DNA of 64,000 nucleotides from Girardinichthys multiradiatus (Eukaryota; Chordata; Actinopteri; Cyprinodontiformes; Goodeidae), in contig NC_061816.1 of the NCBI RefSeq assembly GCF_021462225.1, forward strand, positions 7,258,119 to 7,322,118, in the 5' to 3' direction. How positions within the stretch are numbered: position 1 is the first letter of the stretch; the number at the start of each line of letters is the position of its first letter. Position numbers and translations under genes: made by a program. Below are positions 24,301 to 36,228 of this stretch, piece after piece. A model generated the notes under the pieces. The model saw only the letters and a program-made list of their open reading frames with translations, was not told the DNA's origin and ran no database searches.

Positions 24301-27300
24301 AAAAATATCACCATTACTTTCCTGTGTTATTATAATGCCTCATCATGTTCCATTTCTTCCATATTTTGAACAAAAACAAGAAATCTCAGCCTGCAGATAC
24401 TTAGTTAGTTGTTTTGTCATCAGGTGGGAGAGTTTCTTGGAGGTTTTGTCATAAAGCTGAACCAGTCTGTTAACTGTGTTTCTAAGTTTCACTTCATTCA
24501 ACAAGCAATGAGCAGCTTTTGGTTTGTATATGTGAGCACATCTCACCCAGGAATTACTGAAGGACTTTGTTGTTTATAAATATGTGTTTAAACCTGAACT
24601 ACACAACAGCTATGAATTATTTAACACTGATGTCTTCATTTCTTTTACAGGGTGTTGGACCCGTTTCAAGACAATGGGTAAGTTACTAAATCTTCTGTAA
24701 ACGATAAACATATAACTAATCTTGAATATGTAACATGTATTTATCTTTAATACAGGGTGCTTTAATAAGAACACACAAAGTAAGTTAAAGTCTTCTAATA
24801 ACACTTACATATAACTGATCTTGATGGTTTAATGCAATATTTCAACAGAAAGTAATGACTAGATAATTTTTTAGCAATATATCACATCTATATACAGTTG
24901 CTAAAGTATTTACACCCCTTAACTATGTTCACATGATGCACCATGAAGCTTCAATGTATTTTATTGGCATTTTAAAGTTGAAACCAGATGTTTGTTAACT
25001 CTGTATGAAAACAAACTAGACTAATCAGACTAAATATTTTCTGTTTTAGGTCATTTAGGATTACCTAAATTATTTCTATTTGGTAAATATCAGAATAATT
25101 AGTAGAATAAATTATTTTTGAGATTCTTTTAACTTTCCAAAACATTAACTTTGTCGTCTTTAATCCACTTTCTAACTGAGCAGTAGGTTTAGGGTCGTTA
25201 ACCCTTTCAAATGGACACATAATGTTTTTTACTCATGATGCCATCTATTTGTGAAGTGCACCAGCCTCTCCTGCAGCAAAACACCTCCACAACATGATGC
25301 TGCCACCACCTTACATGGCGGCTGGGATGATGTTCTCATTGCTTTTTTCTCCAAGTGGATCATTGATCATTATGGAGAAACACTTTAAGTTTAGTTTATT
25401 CAGGCCACAGTTGCTTCAGTCAGCATCTTCACAAGGTCTTTAGCTTCTGTTCTGGGGTTTATTGGCAGATTGTGAACCATAAGTCATCTCTGGGACACAG
25501 AACACATTATCTTTATACTAGATTATAATTATCTCAATAGATGTGGCAGCTTTGAGCATCTGGAAATAGTACATCTAGGTTTTCCCAAACTGTTTAAAGG
25601 CATATCATCTTCCTGTGTGTAAACTTCAGAATTTTAAATAAAATATTTTAAAAATCTCTTGTTTTTCTGGCATTTAGCAAATAGGAAAGATTTAGATAAT
25701 CCTGATGTTAAACAGGAAGGATTTAGTCTGATGTTAAACAGTGACGGGGAAAAGTGATTACATGTCTTTGTATTCAGTCCTCTTTTCTCCAACGCCCCTA
25801 AATAAAACACGGTGCAACCAGCTCCATTTAAATCCAGCTGTGTGTAAATTATTCTCAGTATAAATCCAGCTGTTCTGTGAAGGCCTCAGAGGTTCCTTAG
25901 AGAACATTAGAGAACAAACAGCATCATGAAGAACAAGAAGACAGTTCAGGGAGAAAGTTTTAAACAGGAAACATTGTTTTAATTAGTAAATATTTAGAAC
26001 CTAACTTATATTATCTTCTCTGACGTAGATGGAGATGTTACTACGCGTAAAGAAGGTGAGTCAGTAAATAAACTGTCTGTTTTCTGAAGGAACAATTTCA
26101 CTCTTTCAGCATTTCATAAATATCTCATTTCTTCAGACCCTGCAGTCATATTTCAGGCTGCGTCCCTTCATAGCTGCAATAGAAATATTAATACAATGTT
26201 TTATAATGTGACCCATTCATAGTTTCTGTTTTATTTGACAGAGGATGTGTTGCTCAGCGGTTCCAATCCGATAGTTAGTTAGTATGATGTTTGTTTTTCC
26301 TTTTGCTTGTTTAAAAACAGCTTATTTAGTTAGTTGTTTTGTCATCAGGTGGGAGAGTTTCTTGGAGGTTTTGTCATAAAGCAGAACCAGTCTGTTAACT
26401 GTCTGTTTCTAAGTTTCACTTCATTCAACAAGCAATGAGCAGCTTTTGGTTTGTGTATATGTGAGCACATCTCACCCAGGAATTACTGAAGGACTTTGTT
26501 GTTTATAAATATGTGTTTAAACCTGAATTACACAACATGTATGAATTATTTAACACTGATGTCTTCATTTCTTTTACAGGGTATTGGACCCGTTTCAAGA
26601 CAATGGGTAAGTTACTAAATCTTCTGTAAACGATAAACAGGAAACATTGTTTTAATTAGTAAATATTTAGAACCTAACTTATATTATCTTCTCTGACGTA
26701 GATGGAGATGTTGCTACGCGTAAAGAAGGTGAGTCAGTAAATAAACTGTTTTCTGAAGGAACAATTTCACTCTTTCAGCATTTCATAAATATCTACTTTC
26801 TTCAGACCCTGCAGTCATATTTCAGGCTGCGTCCCTTCATAGCTGCAATAGAAATATTAATACAGTGTTTTATAATGAGTCCCATTCATAGTTTGTGTTT
26901 TTCTTTCCTTTTTGCTTGTTTAAAAACAGCTTGTTTAAAAATAAGTGCACCCATGCAGTGTAGTGATCATTGTGAGTCAGTCTCTGTGGAAATCACTTCA
27001 ATTAATGGATCTAGTGAGTAAAACTTTGTCAGAATCTCTTTTTATTACTTGACTTTATTTAAGCAGTAAATTGACACCCATGTGTTGACATGAAAAAATA
27101 AATACAGAGATGGATGCATAAAAATGTTGTTGTCCAAAGGAAGAGTAGAATTCATTAGCAGCACAGGGTGCACCTTAATCAATTAGAAAATCAACAAGAC
27201 ATTTATTTTTTCTTCAGTACTTTTATTGAAAGTACTGTTCATCTAGGAAGTAATATTTACTATATAGAGGTACTAATATTTGGTACCAATAAGTGGTCTC

Positions 27301-30300
27301 AGTCTGGGTCAGTAGGCCACACAACCTGACTGGACAAATGTCTGGCAGATGTTAACACTAAGCCACTAATGAACATCACTAAAGAAGCTAGCTGTATCCA
27401 AGCAGAGTAATGGAAAGTTGAGTGAAAGGAAAAACTGGTAGGAAAAGGTGCAGCATACAAAATGAGGCCTGGCCAAGTATTGAGTGAATATTTTGTGTAG
27501 TACACAGACCTACTTTTTGGTAGGACATTTCTATATTAAAATAATTTTTTATTGATCTTAAGTAATATTAAATCAATGTAATTATTTAATTAATATATTA
27601 AATTTAAGCTGGAATTACAATAAAAAATTTTTCTGGTTTCGTCAGCTGTAGAAAATCTTGAATAACAACGATTTTCATATCAGTTGACGGTACTTTTGTC
27701 AAAAAAGTCAGCTAAATTTGTGATTTTTAAGTCTTTTCTTTCTTAAAAAAATGTGTAAAGACAAACTCTTTTATTCCTTGAACCATGGTCTTAATTGTCT
27801 ATTTTTTTCCCAATTTTATAGAAACGAATAATTCAAGGTCTGATGAAGCACCTAATGGGGCCGTGTTTAATGTGAGCCCAGGAACCAGCAGTCAAAATGG
27901 TAAGATTTTCTCAAACTATTTCACCAAAGTCTGGAGTCATCATTTTTGTTTCTTGATTATTGTGTGCAAATTTGTCACAAATATAAATCATAGTTTTGTT
28001 CTGTAATTATTACTAAATGTCACACGGTTACAGTGTGTGTCACTCATAGTTTGTGTCTTATTGACAGAACATGAGGCGTTGCTCAGTGATACCAAGAACC
28101 CAGCTGGTACGTGGACATTTTCTGTTAGTGGGTAAAATAAAATCCACCAAATCCAGGTGAAGTAAAGTGACCTTTCTCTGGAGGGGGCTGCATGAGATGT
28201 TAGCAGTACAGATGGTCTACATTAACACTAGAAATCACCAAGCCAGACACCTAGCACACCAAAATGATGTAGAGAAACTCAGCTAAGAACCTCCACCAAG
28301 CTTTGCCACCCAAACTAAACACAATTCAAAGCACAAGTAACAATATGGGCTTGTCACAAGAAGGCTCTTGTATTAAAAACCATTGCAGGGTACTTATATT
28401 TTTAGGCCCGAGCAGGAAGGCCTGCAAGGGCCTATTGTAATTGCTCCGTTTCTTCTTATTATTATTCAGGCGACAAATTAATTGCCTTTTTGGGGGCACC
28501 AAACTTTACCCAAAATTGTCCCCCTAGTGAAATTTAAGGTTTTTAATGGAATTGAAAATGGGCGTGGCCAAACTGCTCTACAGCGCCCCCTAAAGTGAGA
28601 TAGGCCAACTGGTAAGTCCTAGAGAGTTGAAATGTGGTACAGAGCTAGATCTCTCCAAATCATGAAAAAAAGTCTCCTGGGGGTATGCCCTAAAACCTAC
28701 AGGAAGTTGGCCATTTTGGGTCAAAGGGTCATTTTTGGACGTTTTTCACTTTTCATACATGTCTAACTTTAACAAACTCCTCCTAGGGATTTTGAGCTAC
28801 CAGCTTCATATTTGGTTAGTATGTAGTTAAGGCCATACGTTTGGCTTTAACTTCCACATACATCGTCTGATCTGCACCAAATTTAATGTGATTGATTCTA
28901 GTCCAGTCACTAACAGAGATCTGATGACATATTTGGTGGGCGTTGCCTAATTTGTCCACAGTGCCCCCTAGAAAATTTAAAATAATCAGCCCCAAGCCAT
29001 GCTTTCACCGAGGAATCTGAAATTTGGTACACATATATAACTTATCAGGACCTACAAAAAAGTCTCTTGGAGCATAGGTCCAAACCCCACAGGAAGTCGG
29101 CCATTTTGGATTGTATTTGTTATATTTGCCCTTTCTAGCCCGCATATCTGAGCGAACTCCTCCTACAGCTTTTCACTTACAGACTTGATAATCACTCAGT
29201 ATACTCTTAAGGCACTGAGGATTAAAAGGTGCGAGGGCCTTCAATGCTGCTTGCAGCTTTAATTCTCTTTGTAATTTTCTTTCTTCTGGGTCATCATTGG
29301 TTTTTCCAAGTTCTATTGTCTGCACTCTGATTGGTTGATAGAGCTGTTGTTGCCAGCATGAGCCCATGAATACATTAAATATATAATCAATGGATGCATT
29401 ACGCTTGATTTTTGTAAGGTAAGGTAAGTTTATTTATATAGCGCTTTTCAGCAACGAGACACTCAAAGCACTGTACATACAATTACAATACAATCGCAAA
29501 GCAAATAAACACAGATACACACACAGAAAAACATATCAAATGATAAAATCAGATAATAGAGGTAATTTAAAAAAGTAAAATAAAATAAAACAAAGAGAAT
29601 AGAATGATGGACAAGAAATTGAAAGGAAAATTGGACTGAAAACATAACTAATCGTGCCTAGATGGCACAGTCAAAGGCCACTCTAAACAAATAAGTTTTT
29701 AATCTTGATTTAAAGCAACTTAGGGTTTCGGCGCTTTTACAGTTTTCTGGGAGTTTATTCCAGATTAGTGGAGCATAAGAACTAAAAGCTGCTTCTCCAT
29801 GTTTGGTTCTGGTTCTGGGTGTGCAGAGTAGATTTGAGCCAGAAGACCTGAGAGGTCTGGGTGGTTGATACACTGACAACAAGTCTGTAATGTATTTTGG
29901 TGCTAAGCCATTCAGTGATTTATAGACTAACAGAAGTATTTTAAAGTCTATTCTCTGAGCTACAGGGAGCCAGTGTAGGGACTTTAGAACCGGGGTGATG
30001 TGCTTCACTTTCTTAGTTCTAGTGAGGACGCGGGCAGCAGTGTTCTGGATCAACTGCAGCTGTCTGATCAACTTTTTAGGCAGACCTGTGAAGACACCAT
30101 TGCAGTAATAAATTCTACTAAAGATGAACACATGAATTAGTTTTTCAAGGTCCTGCTGAGACATTAGTCCTTTAATCCTGGAGATGTTCTTTAGGTGATA
30201 GAAGGCCGACCTTGTTACTGTCTTTATGTGCCTCTGAAGGTTCAGGTCTGAGTCCATCACTACACCCAGGTTTCGAGCCTGATTGGTAGTTTCTAGTTGT

Positions 30301-33300
30301 AGTAACTGAAGCTGTGTGCTAACTTTTAAACGCTCTTCCTTTGGTCCAAAGATTATTACTTCAGTTTTGTTTTGATTCAGCTGAAGAAAATTTAGGCCCA
30401 TCCATGCATTGATTTCTTCTAAGCATTTAACCAGCGCTTGAATGGGTTCATGGTCACCTGGTGACATCATAACATATAGCTGTGTGTTGTCTGCATAGTT
30501 ATGAAAACTTACATTGTTGTTTATTAAAATCTGAGTTAGGGGGAGCATGTAGATATTGAATAGGAGGGGCCCTAAGATGGACCCTTGGGGAACGCCACAT
30601 GTGATTTTTGTGGTCTCTGATGTAAAGTTACCTACTGACACAAAAAAGTCCCTGTCCTTCAAGTAGGATTTAAACCAGTTGAGTGCTGTACCAGAAAGGT
30701 CGACCCAGTTTTCCAGGTGCTCTAATAAAATGGAGTGATCAACAGTGTTGAATGCTGCACTAAGGTCCAATAATACCAGCACTGTGGTTCTTCCACAGTC
30801 TGCATTTATACGGATGTCATTGAACACCTTGACAAGAGCAGTCTCTGTACTGTGGTGAGCAGGAAGCCTGACTGGAAGACATCGAAGCGGTTGGTCGTTG
30901 TTAGGAAGTTGTTTAACTGTTGAAACACAGCTTTTTCAATAATCTAACTGATGAAGGGGAGGTTTGATATAGGCCTTTAGTTCTGTAGTAGCAGCTTGTC
31001 CAAGTTGCTCTTTTTCAATAGAGGTTTGATAATTGCTGTTTTTAGGGCTTGGGGGAAAACATCTGACAAAAGGGACACGTTTATTATTTTTGTTAAATCA
31101 GAAGTTATTACAGGAAAAGCTTTCTTAAGGAAAGCTGTGGGTAAAAGATCGAGACAACAGAAAGAAGAGCTTAGTTGCTGTACAATTTCTTCTAAGATTT
31201 TGCAGTTTATTTGGTGAAATTGGGAAATTTTGTCAAAATCAGTTCTAGTTGGAGACAACTTTGGTCCTGGAGTTGATGTGGATGTGCTGACTGCTCCTCT
31301 GATCTTTTGGGTTTTTACAGTAAATTCATTGCAGGCCCTGTTAGAGTGGAGTTCAGATGCTACAGTTACAGGAGGGTTTGTTAACCTGTCGACCGTGGCA
31401 AATAATGCACGAGCATTTTTAATGTTTTTGCTGATAATCTCAGAAAAGAAAGATTCCCTTGCATTTTTCAGTTGTAGGTTATATCTGTAGAGTCTCTCTT
31501 TATAGATAATATAGTGAACCTGAAGTCCAGTCCTTCGCCACCTGCGTTCACCTGCTTTTCGACACTCCTTTTTTTCACTTCTGACTGGTGGAGCACTTCT
31601 CCATGGAGACATTTTCTTCCCAGAAACGACTTGAACAACAAGCTCCTGGCTTGTTAGATTATGTAATCTAACTGAATCTAGATACTGATATGTTTCATCA
31701 ATGCTGAGCAAATAACTGAAGTTTTCTGATCATTGAAACAGAGATTTCATCAGAAATGCCAAAGGACCCAAACTGTGACCAGTCTGTAGTTTCTGCTGAT
31801 GTGCCTCCTGAACCTGATGAGGAGATTTGTTTTAGTTACTCTATTAAAATCACATAGCTTCTAATGCATGAATAATCACTGTTAATGCTAAAAACATATC
31901 AAGCTAAAGCTTTCATCAACATTATGTGGTTTTATTATTACTAAAATCAAATGTCTAGTGTGTCCAAACTCAGTGTGTGTTTCTTGACAGAATGTGATGT
32001 GTTTCCCAGTGAAGCCATGAAGACAGCTGGTAAGTGGACATTTTCTGTTGTTTTGTTAAAATCCCAGCAAATTCAGAGTGAAGTAAAGTGAAAGCCTACA
32101 ATGCAGTGGTTGTTTTGATAGACCAGGATCAGAATTCAGAACAGGGACCATTCGGTGAGAACCAAGGAGAATCAGACCAGGACATCAAAACTGAGGAAGC
32201 CCAGAAGACCAGTGAAGGATCTGGTGGGTTTTCCAGATATTTGTTTTTGTTAATGACTTTATTTAGGCAGTAAACCCAGAACCATGTGGAAAAAAGTCAA
32301 TTTATCCACTTTAATATAACACCTTGCTGTTCAGGGGGTTGCATGAGATGTTAGCAGTACAGACGGTCTATGCTAACGCTAAGAATCACCAACCCAGACA
32401 CTTAGCACACCAAAATGACGTGGAGAAACTCAGCTAAGAGCCTCCACCAAGCTTTGCCACCCAAACTAAACACAATTCAAAGCACAAGTAATTATATGGG
32501 CTTGTCACAAGAAAGCTGAGATTCTGCTCTTCACAAAGATGTTGCTTCCATCCCTGTGGTACTAAAAACAAAGTGAGTTAGCAGCCAGAGATTAGCATAA
32601 AAAATAGGGGATAAATGTAGTCCAGTCCTTCATAAACAGCTAACGTCTCCCTATTCTCAGGAGCAACCGGGGAGGATGGCGCCTACATATTTAACACATG
32701 TAGGCGCCTTCTCCCCATTTATGCATGAAAGCAATAGAAAATATGTTCAGAGCGCAGCTTACAGATAAGTCAGTTTTCTTTCTATCTAGTACTTGTGCGC
32801 CTCCTCCATTTGCCAATGCTGCCCTGGGCATCTGTCCAATTTGAATTATCAAAATGAGCCAAAAATAGTTTTATTCAGGTTAAATAAATAGCCATGGTGA
32901 TATACCAATGACATATAATTAAATTCTCAGTCTGGTAAGTGAGAAAGGTCAAATGGTACATTTGTTAGAGTCGCCTAAACAAACCTGGAGTAAAACATCT
33001 GTAAAACTGCTCAGGTCCCCTTTTTATCATCTATATTTGATCAGTTACTCATCAGATATTATCGTACTACTTCCTAGATGAACTGGGGCAGCGTCCTAGC
33101 GAACTAGACACTGATATGTTTCATCAACTCTTGAGAAAATAATTGAAGTTTTCTGATCATTTTAACAGAGATTTCATCTGAAAAGAACCCAAACTGTGAC
33201 CAGCCTGCAGTTTCTGCTGATGTGCATCGTGAACCTGGTGAGGAGATTTGTTTTAGTTACTGTATTAAAATCACATAGCTTCTAATGCAGGAATAATCAC

Positions 33301-34451
33301 GGTGTTAAAGATAAAAAGATATAAAGCTAAAGCTTTCATTTCAGCGAACGTTTCATGGTCCAATGAAGGATCCAATCAGAACCTGCCTAATGTGAGCCCA
33401 GGAACCAGCAGTCAAAATGGTAAGAGGGTCGGTATCAAGTACCAAGTACAATACCACCATGGTCATTGGACCAGCTCTTGGTACCTTTGGCAGTGTGGGT
33501 CGGTACCAAGTCCTGCTGAAAGATAAAATCAGCTTCTCCATAAAGCTTGTCAGCAGAAGAAAGCATGAAGTGCTCTAAAATGTCCTAGCAGATGGTTGCA
33601 TTGACTGTGGACTTCAGAAAGTGGACCAGAACCAGCAGATGACATGGTACCCTGAACCATCACTGGCTGTGGAAACTTCATGAGTTTCCAGTATTTAATT
33701 TTTTCACAATATTCTAATTTTCCGAGAGACAGAAGTTTGGGTTTAATTGTGGGTTAGTTATTATCGTCAAAATGACAACAAATAAAGGCTTGAAATATTT
33801 CACTCTGTATGTAATTAATTTATAGACGAGATGAGTTTCACTTTCTGTGTAAAAAAACACTCTAATGTTTCTAGTTACAAAACAATCTAGAACATTTTCA
33901 TAATATTTACATTTTTTGAGCCGCACTTCAACTCTGCAACAAAACAGTTTGTTTTGTTTGTGAAAAAAAACTCCATATTTTGAATAGAGGAAATGCAGAC
34001 TGACAGTGTTGTGGTTCTTTTGATAGATGAGGTCCAGAATTCAGGAGTGAAAACAGAGAACCTGGACCAAGCAGAACCAGCTAAGGAATCAGTAGCTGTG
34101 GAAATCCCAGAGAACCGTGATGTAGCTGGTGAGTAAAACCTCTTCAGATCTTTTTTTAACTGAGATCAAGCAGCATCTTGGTGTATTGTCTTCTGTCCAA
34201 CCAAACCTCAGAAACCTTGGTATTATTTTGAATTCTGCCAATTCACTGGAGCGCCGTTCTGGTCGATTAATCAGAATTTATTCAAACCTCCGGCTGCAGA
34301 CTGAGAGCAGTTTTAAAGGTTTTTCTTTTTATGGCTCTAATCTATGATTATATTTCCTCCTTAAAGGATTATAGGAAAGTCTGTCAGCTTGGAAGTACAG
34401 TGTTTCTCTCATGTATCTGTACTGATTATTATTGTCATTTCAGAAGTCTAG
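18321..34451 (+). CDS. CD2/SLAM/CD48-like immunoglobulin-superfamily receptor, copy 1
   Basis: Probable leukocyte cell-surface adhesion receptor. Exons with good sites and consistent phase: 18321-18393 signal peptide ([20 protein letters not shown]); 20759-20908 and 21006-21131 V-like domain, lacking the usual disulfide cysteines ([31 protein letters not shown]), as in CD2-family V domains; 21213-21376 and 21459-21546 C2 domain with CNLIC and FICELEN cysteines and NIT, NAS sequons; 24189-24287 transmembrane segment ([20 protein letters not shown]) then KYKK. Cytoplasmic tail exons follow to 34451 (separate entry). All joins are phase 1 except the one within C2. In the phase-consistent frame the last exon (from 34444) ends at once with E-V-stop at 34449-34451. 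Exact family member unknown. Confidence 0.8.
18474..20248 (+). mobile_element. Teleost dispersed element, TTTAGGCCCGAG…GCAGCTTTAATT type, in intron 1
   Basis: Begins ttaggcccgaggtgg with agggtctattgtaatcgcag shortly after, and ends gtgcgagggcctacaaggct then gcttgcagctttaat. The same ends occur in the copy at 28404-29262. The interior holds a tandem duplication with a period of about 780 bp: catcatcgaagccccgcccc occurs near 18751 and 19532. Intron 1 of gene copy 2 (39940) has the uninterrupted site gatgtatattttacgttg, which defines both ends. I do not assign a superfamily. Confidence 0.75.
21671..23643 (-). mobile_element. Degenerate Tc1-like element with a nested insertion
   Basis: Ends are cagtgctgtgaaaaagtatt (21671) and its inverse, aatactttttcacagcactg (23643), with TA on the right and TG (mutated) on the left. 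A minus-strand piece 23010-23252 encodes an N-terminal transposase helix-turn-helix region ([32 protein letters not shown]). About 22533-22998 is foreign sequence shared with the second gene copy (42070-42395). It sits in the intron before the transmembrane exon. Many breaks; inactive. Confidence 0.75.
23644..24188. repeat. Tc1 relic and intron sequence shared with copy 2
   Basis: Intronic. Holds a Tc1 catalytic-region relic on the minus strand (agcatgatgctgccaccacc near 23991) and about 150 bp before the transmembrane exon that match 42408-42557 closely. Confidence 0.5.
24895..25880. mobile_element. Degenerate Tc1-like relic in the tail-exon introns
   Basis: Starts tacagttgctaaagtattta near 24894, includes a gttgaaaccagatgtttgtt segment and a minus-strand catalytic-region relic (acatgatgctgccaccacct near 25293), and reaches the acgcccctaaataaaacacg segment near 25791, which recurs near 43330. 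No usable frame. Confidence 0.6.
26270..26830 (+). repeat. Duplicated exon-plus-intron blocks
   Basis: Two intragenic duplications meet here. A block around the TRFKTM exon (24400-24710) recurs at 26325-26632, and the block around the RKE exon (25965-26210) recurs at 26638-26880, each at high identity by eye. Confidence 0.75.
27014..27821. other. Intron with Tc1-like fragment
   Basis: Mostly unrecognised AT-rich intron. Near 27380-27470 a short stretch (gctgtatccaagcagagtaa) matches the Tc1 transposase DNA-binding region also seen near 38855. No gene. Confidence 0.4.
28184..28365 (+). repeat. Intragenic duplicate segment (pairs with 32336-32514)
   Basis: About 180 intronic bases (gcatgagatgttagcagtac to gggcttgtcacaagaa) recur at 32336-32514 with scattered differences. 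This supports duplication of the neighbouring tail exons as a block. Confidence 0.85.
28404..29262 (+). mobile_element. Second copy of the TTTAGGCCCGAG…GCAGCTTTAATT element
   Basis: Starts tttaggcccgagcaggaagg with agggcctattgtaattgctc following, and ends gtgcgagggccttcaatgct then gcttgcagctttaat. Shares internal pieces with the 18474-20248 copy, such as ccccaagccatgctttcacc and caaaaaagtctcttggagca. Shorter than that copy (about 860 bp). Intronic. Confidence 0.75.
29416..31675 (-). mobile_element. L2/CR1-type LINE, 5'-truncated, inactive
   Basis: Non-LTR retrotransposon on the minus strand inside an intron. 29658-30827 encodes the reverse-transcriptase core and C-terminal region ([44 protein letters not shown]); 30977-31711 encodes the upstream part ([20 protein letters not shown]). 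The link between them (about 30827-30977) is broken by frame changes. The catalytic motif reads YADN instead of YADD. The 3' end is the taaggtaaggtaag repeat at 29417-29430 next to a tttatttatatagcgctttt segment. The 5' edge near 31675 is set by resumption of intron sequence matching 33100 onward. Confidence 0.9.
33434..33930 (-). mobile_element. Tc1-like relic in an intron
   Basis: Carries pieces of the catalytic domain on the minus strand (ataaagcttgtcagcagaag, ccatggtcattggaccagct) followed by an AT-rich terminal region (ttcacaatattctaattttc near 33706). Same family as the relic at 47085-47440. Frames broken. Confidence 0.7.
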
Positions 34452-35089
34452 TGATGAAGAAACACCTGACCGACACACTAAAGACGAAGACCAAAGCTGA
34501 AACGCATCCTCCATGTTTGTAACTGCTGTGAGCTGGTCCTCTCTGGGAAGACGTGAAGAACCTAGAAGCTGTTTAACCATTTAACTTATTAAATGAGCTG
34601 ACATTTCAAACGGTGCAAAGCAGGAACAGTCTTGAATATGGACACGTGTGTCTGTCTCAGCAGGATGTTGAGGAAGGAGGTGAAACATGATGAACTGGAT
34701 CTGGAACGTTAAGGGAACAAAGTCTGCCTAAAATAAACTTTTAAACTTAATTTAAACACAACAGCAATATATTTGAGGAGTTTTTAAGTTGGTATCTGTT
34801 TCTGGATAAATGCTATTTATCAATCAGCGTTTGTGGTGCAAAAAACAAAAAACACAAAGCAAGATAATCATTATGCAGATATTTTGCACAGTGTTTTAGG
34901 ATAGTATATCTGTTTGTTGTAAATATGTTTGTTCTTGTGTTTGTAATTATTTTCTTACTCTACAGATTGTTTTGAAATTAATTTAAAGATAAAGAAAAAA
35001 ATGTTCAGAGTTATGTGGTAAAGTGTTTAAAATGGACCAAAATCCGATATGTTCCTGCAGAACTTCAACCTGACTTTGTACTTTGTGTA

Positions 35090-35095
35090 AATAAA
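35090..35095 (+). promoter_or_regulatory. Candidate polyadenylation signal, gene copy 1
   Basis: AATAAA in gtgtaaataaagttattt, about 640 bp after the predicted stop and followed by T-rich sequence. Plausible end of the 3' UTR; not proven. Confidence 0.45.
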
Positions 35096-35109
35096 GTTAT
35101 TTACTACAA

Positions 35110-36225
35110 ACTTGTATAGTTTTACTTTCCAGATAATGATTATCTAACATTTTGATTCTGAATGCTGAATTTTAATGTTCAGTTATTAAGGTTGGTGGAT
35201 CAACCACAGTACAGGACAGCCGTCCCTCTCCACATCAACACTCTCCAGCTCAGTATGGATGACCTCAGGTTTCAGTCCTTCCAGCAGGTTCTAGGTCTGC
35301 CCCAGGGTCCACTTCCAGAGAATGTACCTGGAAAGCTATCAAAGGGAGGCATCCTAATCAGATGCAGCTCTGCTTCAATCCTATCTCCTTATCTCCAAGT
35401 CCAGCTTAAAGGAGGAAACTGGAGAAAAGATCCAGGATCTTGTTTCTTCAGTCATGAGTCATGACCACCAGTTAGAGTTGAAACTACTCCACTTTCTTCA
35501 TCCCAACGATATGAAGAAGCATCCTCAATACTGCAGAAGAAGCCCAGATCCATCTGTTCCCCTCCTGCTTCATCCTACCATCACTTATGAGCAGGACCTG
35601 AACTCCTCTGCTTGAGGTAGACATCAATCTGGAGGGAGCCGTCCACCTTGGTGGCAGTCAAGGTCAGGGTTATTAGGTGATTTCTAATGTCCAAGACTAA
35701 AAGACCTAAAAGGGATCAACAAGACCGGCATCAGGTTGAGCTTCTTGGTTCAGTTTTAAGCCAAGACTAAGGATTCTTAAAATTAATAAAAATGAAAATC
35801 TTGTGACTTTTAAATAAGTAACGAGTGAAAAGCTTTGAGATAAAATAGCAATGCAGCAGACTGGACAGCTCAGGTTGACAGGTTGTCTCCTGAAACATTA
35901 GAGCCACCATCTTGTTCAACAGGCACAACGATCCCAGATTGCCCTCCTCAGATGAAGGAGAATTGGTAAAGATGTCCAGTAGGCTCCAGCCTGCAATTAA
36001 CTGGAAACGCTTGGAAACCAGTGTCACTGTACACAGTGAAGCCACCTTTACAATGCTGTAGACTACGATGGTAAGGACCAAGAAATAACTGATCAGCTGA
36101 CATTTACCAAATACCTTCTGGAGAAAGGTGATGTGAGGATTTAAAACCTAAGAACTCTGGATCAACTGTCAAGCACGGTGGTGGCAGCATCATGTGGTGA
36201 CGTTTTGCTACCAGAGAGTTAAAAA
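35110..36225. other. Spacer between the gene copies, mostly unrecognised
   Basis: A short Tc1 catalytic-region relic (caagcacggtggtggcagca near 36170) is the only recognisable piece. Open frames here show no domain. Confidence 0.4.
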
Positions 36226-36228
36226 AAT

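Larger units (their letters stand above)
24651..34128 (+). other. Cytoplasmic-tail exon cassettes of copy 1
   Basis: Small symmetric phase-1 exons: 24651-24677 (GCWTRFKTM), 24756-24779, 26029-26055 (DGDVTTRKE), 26242-about 26273 ([11 protein letters not shown], donor unclear), 26580-26606 (GYWTRFKTM), 26702-26728 (DGDVATRKE), 26930-27013 ([13 protein letters not shown] end), 27822-27899 ([10 protein letters not shown] end), 28068-28106 ([13 protein letters not shown]), 31742-31816 ([14 protein letters not shown] start, donor AT not GT), 31991-32029 ([13 protein letters not shown]), 32122-32223 ([10 protein letters not shown] start), 33169-33237, 33345-33419 ([10 protein letters not shown] end), 34027-34128 ([15 protein letters not shown] start). 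Several are clear duplicates. The tail is acidic and hydrophilic, and the only tyrosine I see is in GYWTRF. Which exons are spliced together is unknown. Confidence 0.6.

Noticed and set aside
31230..31490. Plus-strand frame opposite the LINE
   Set aside because: Shadow of the LINE coding strand.
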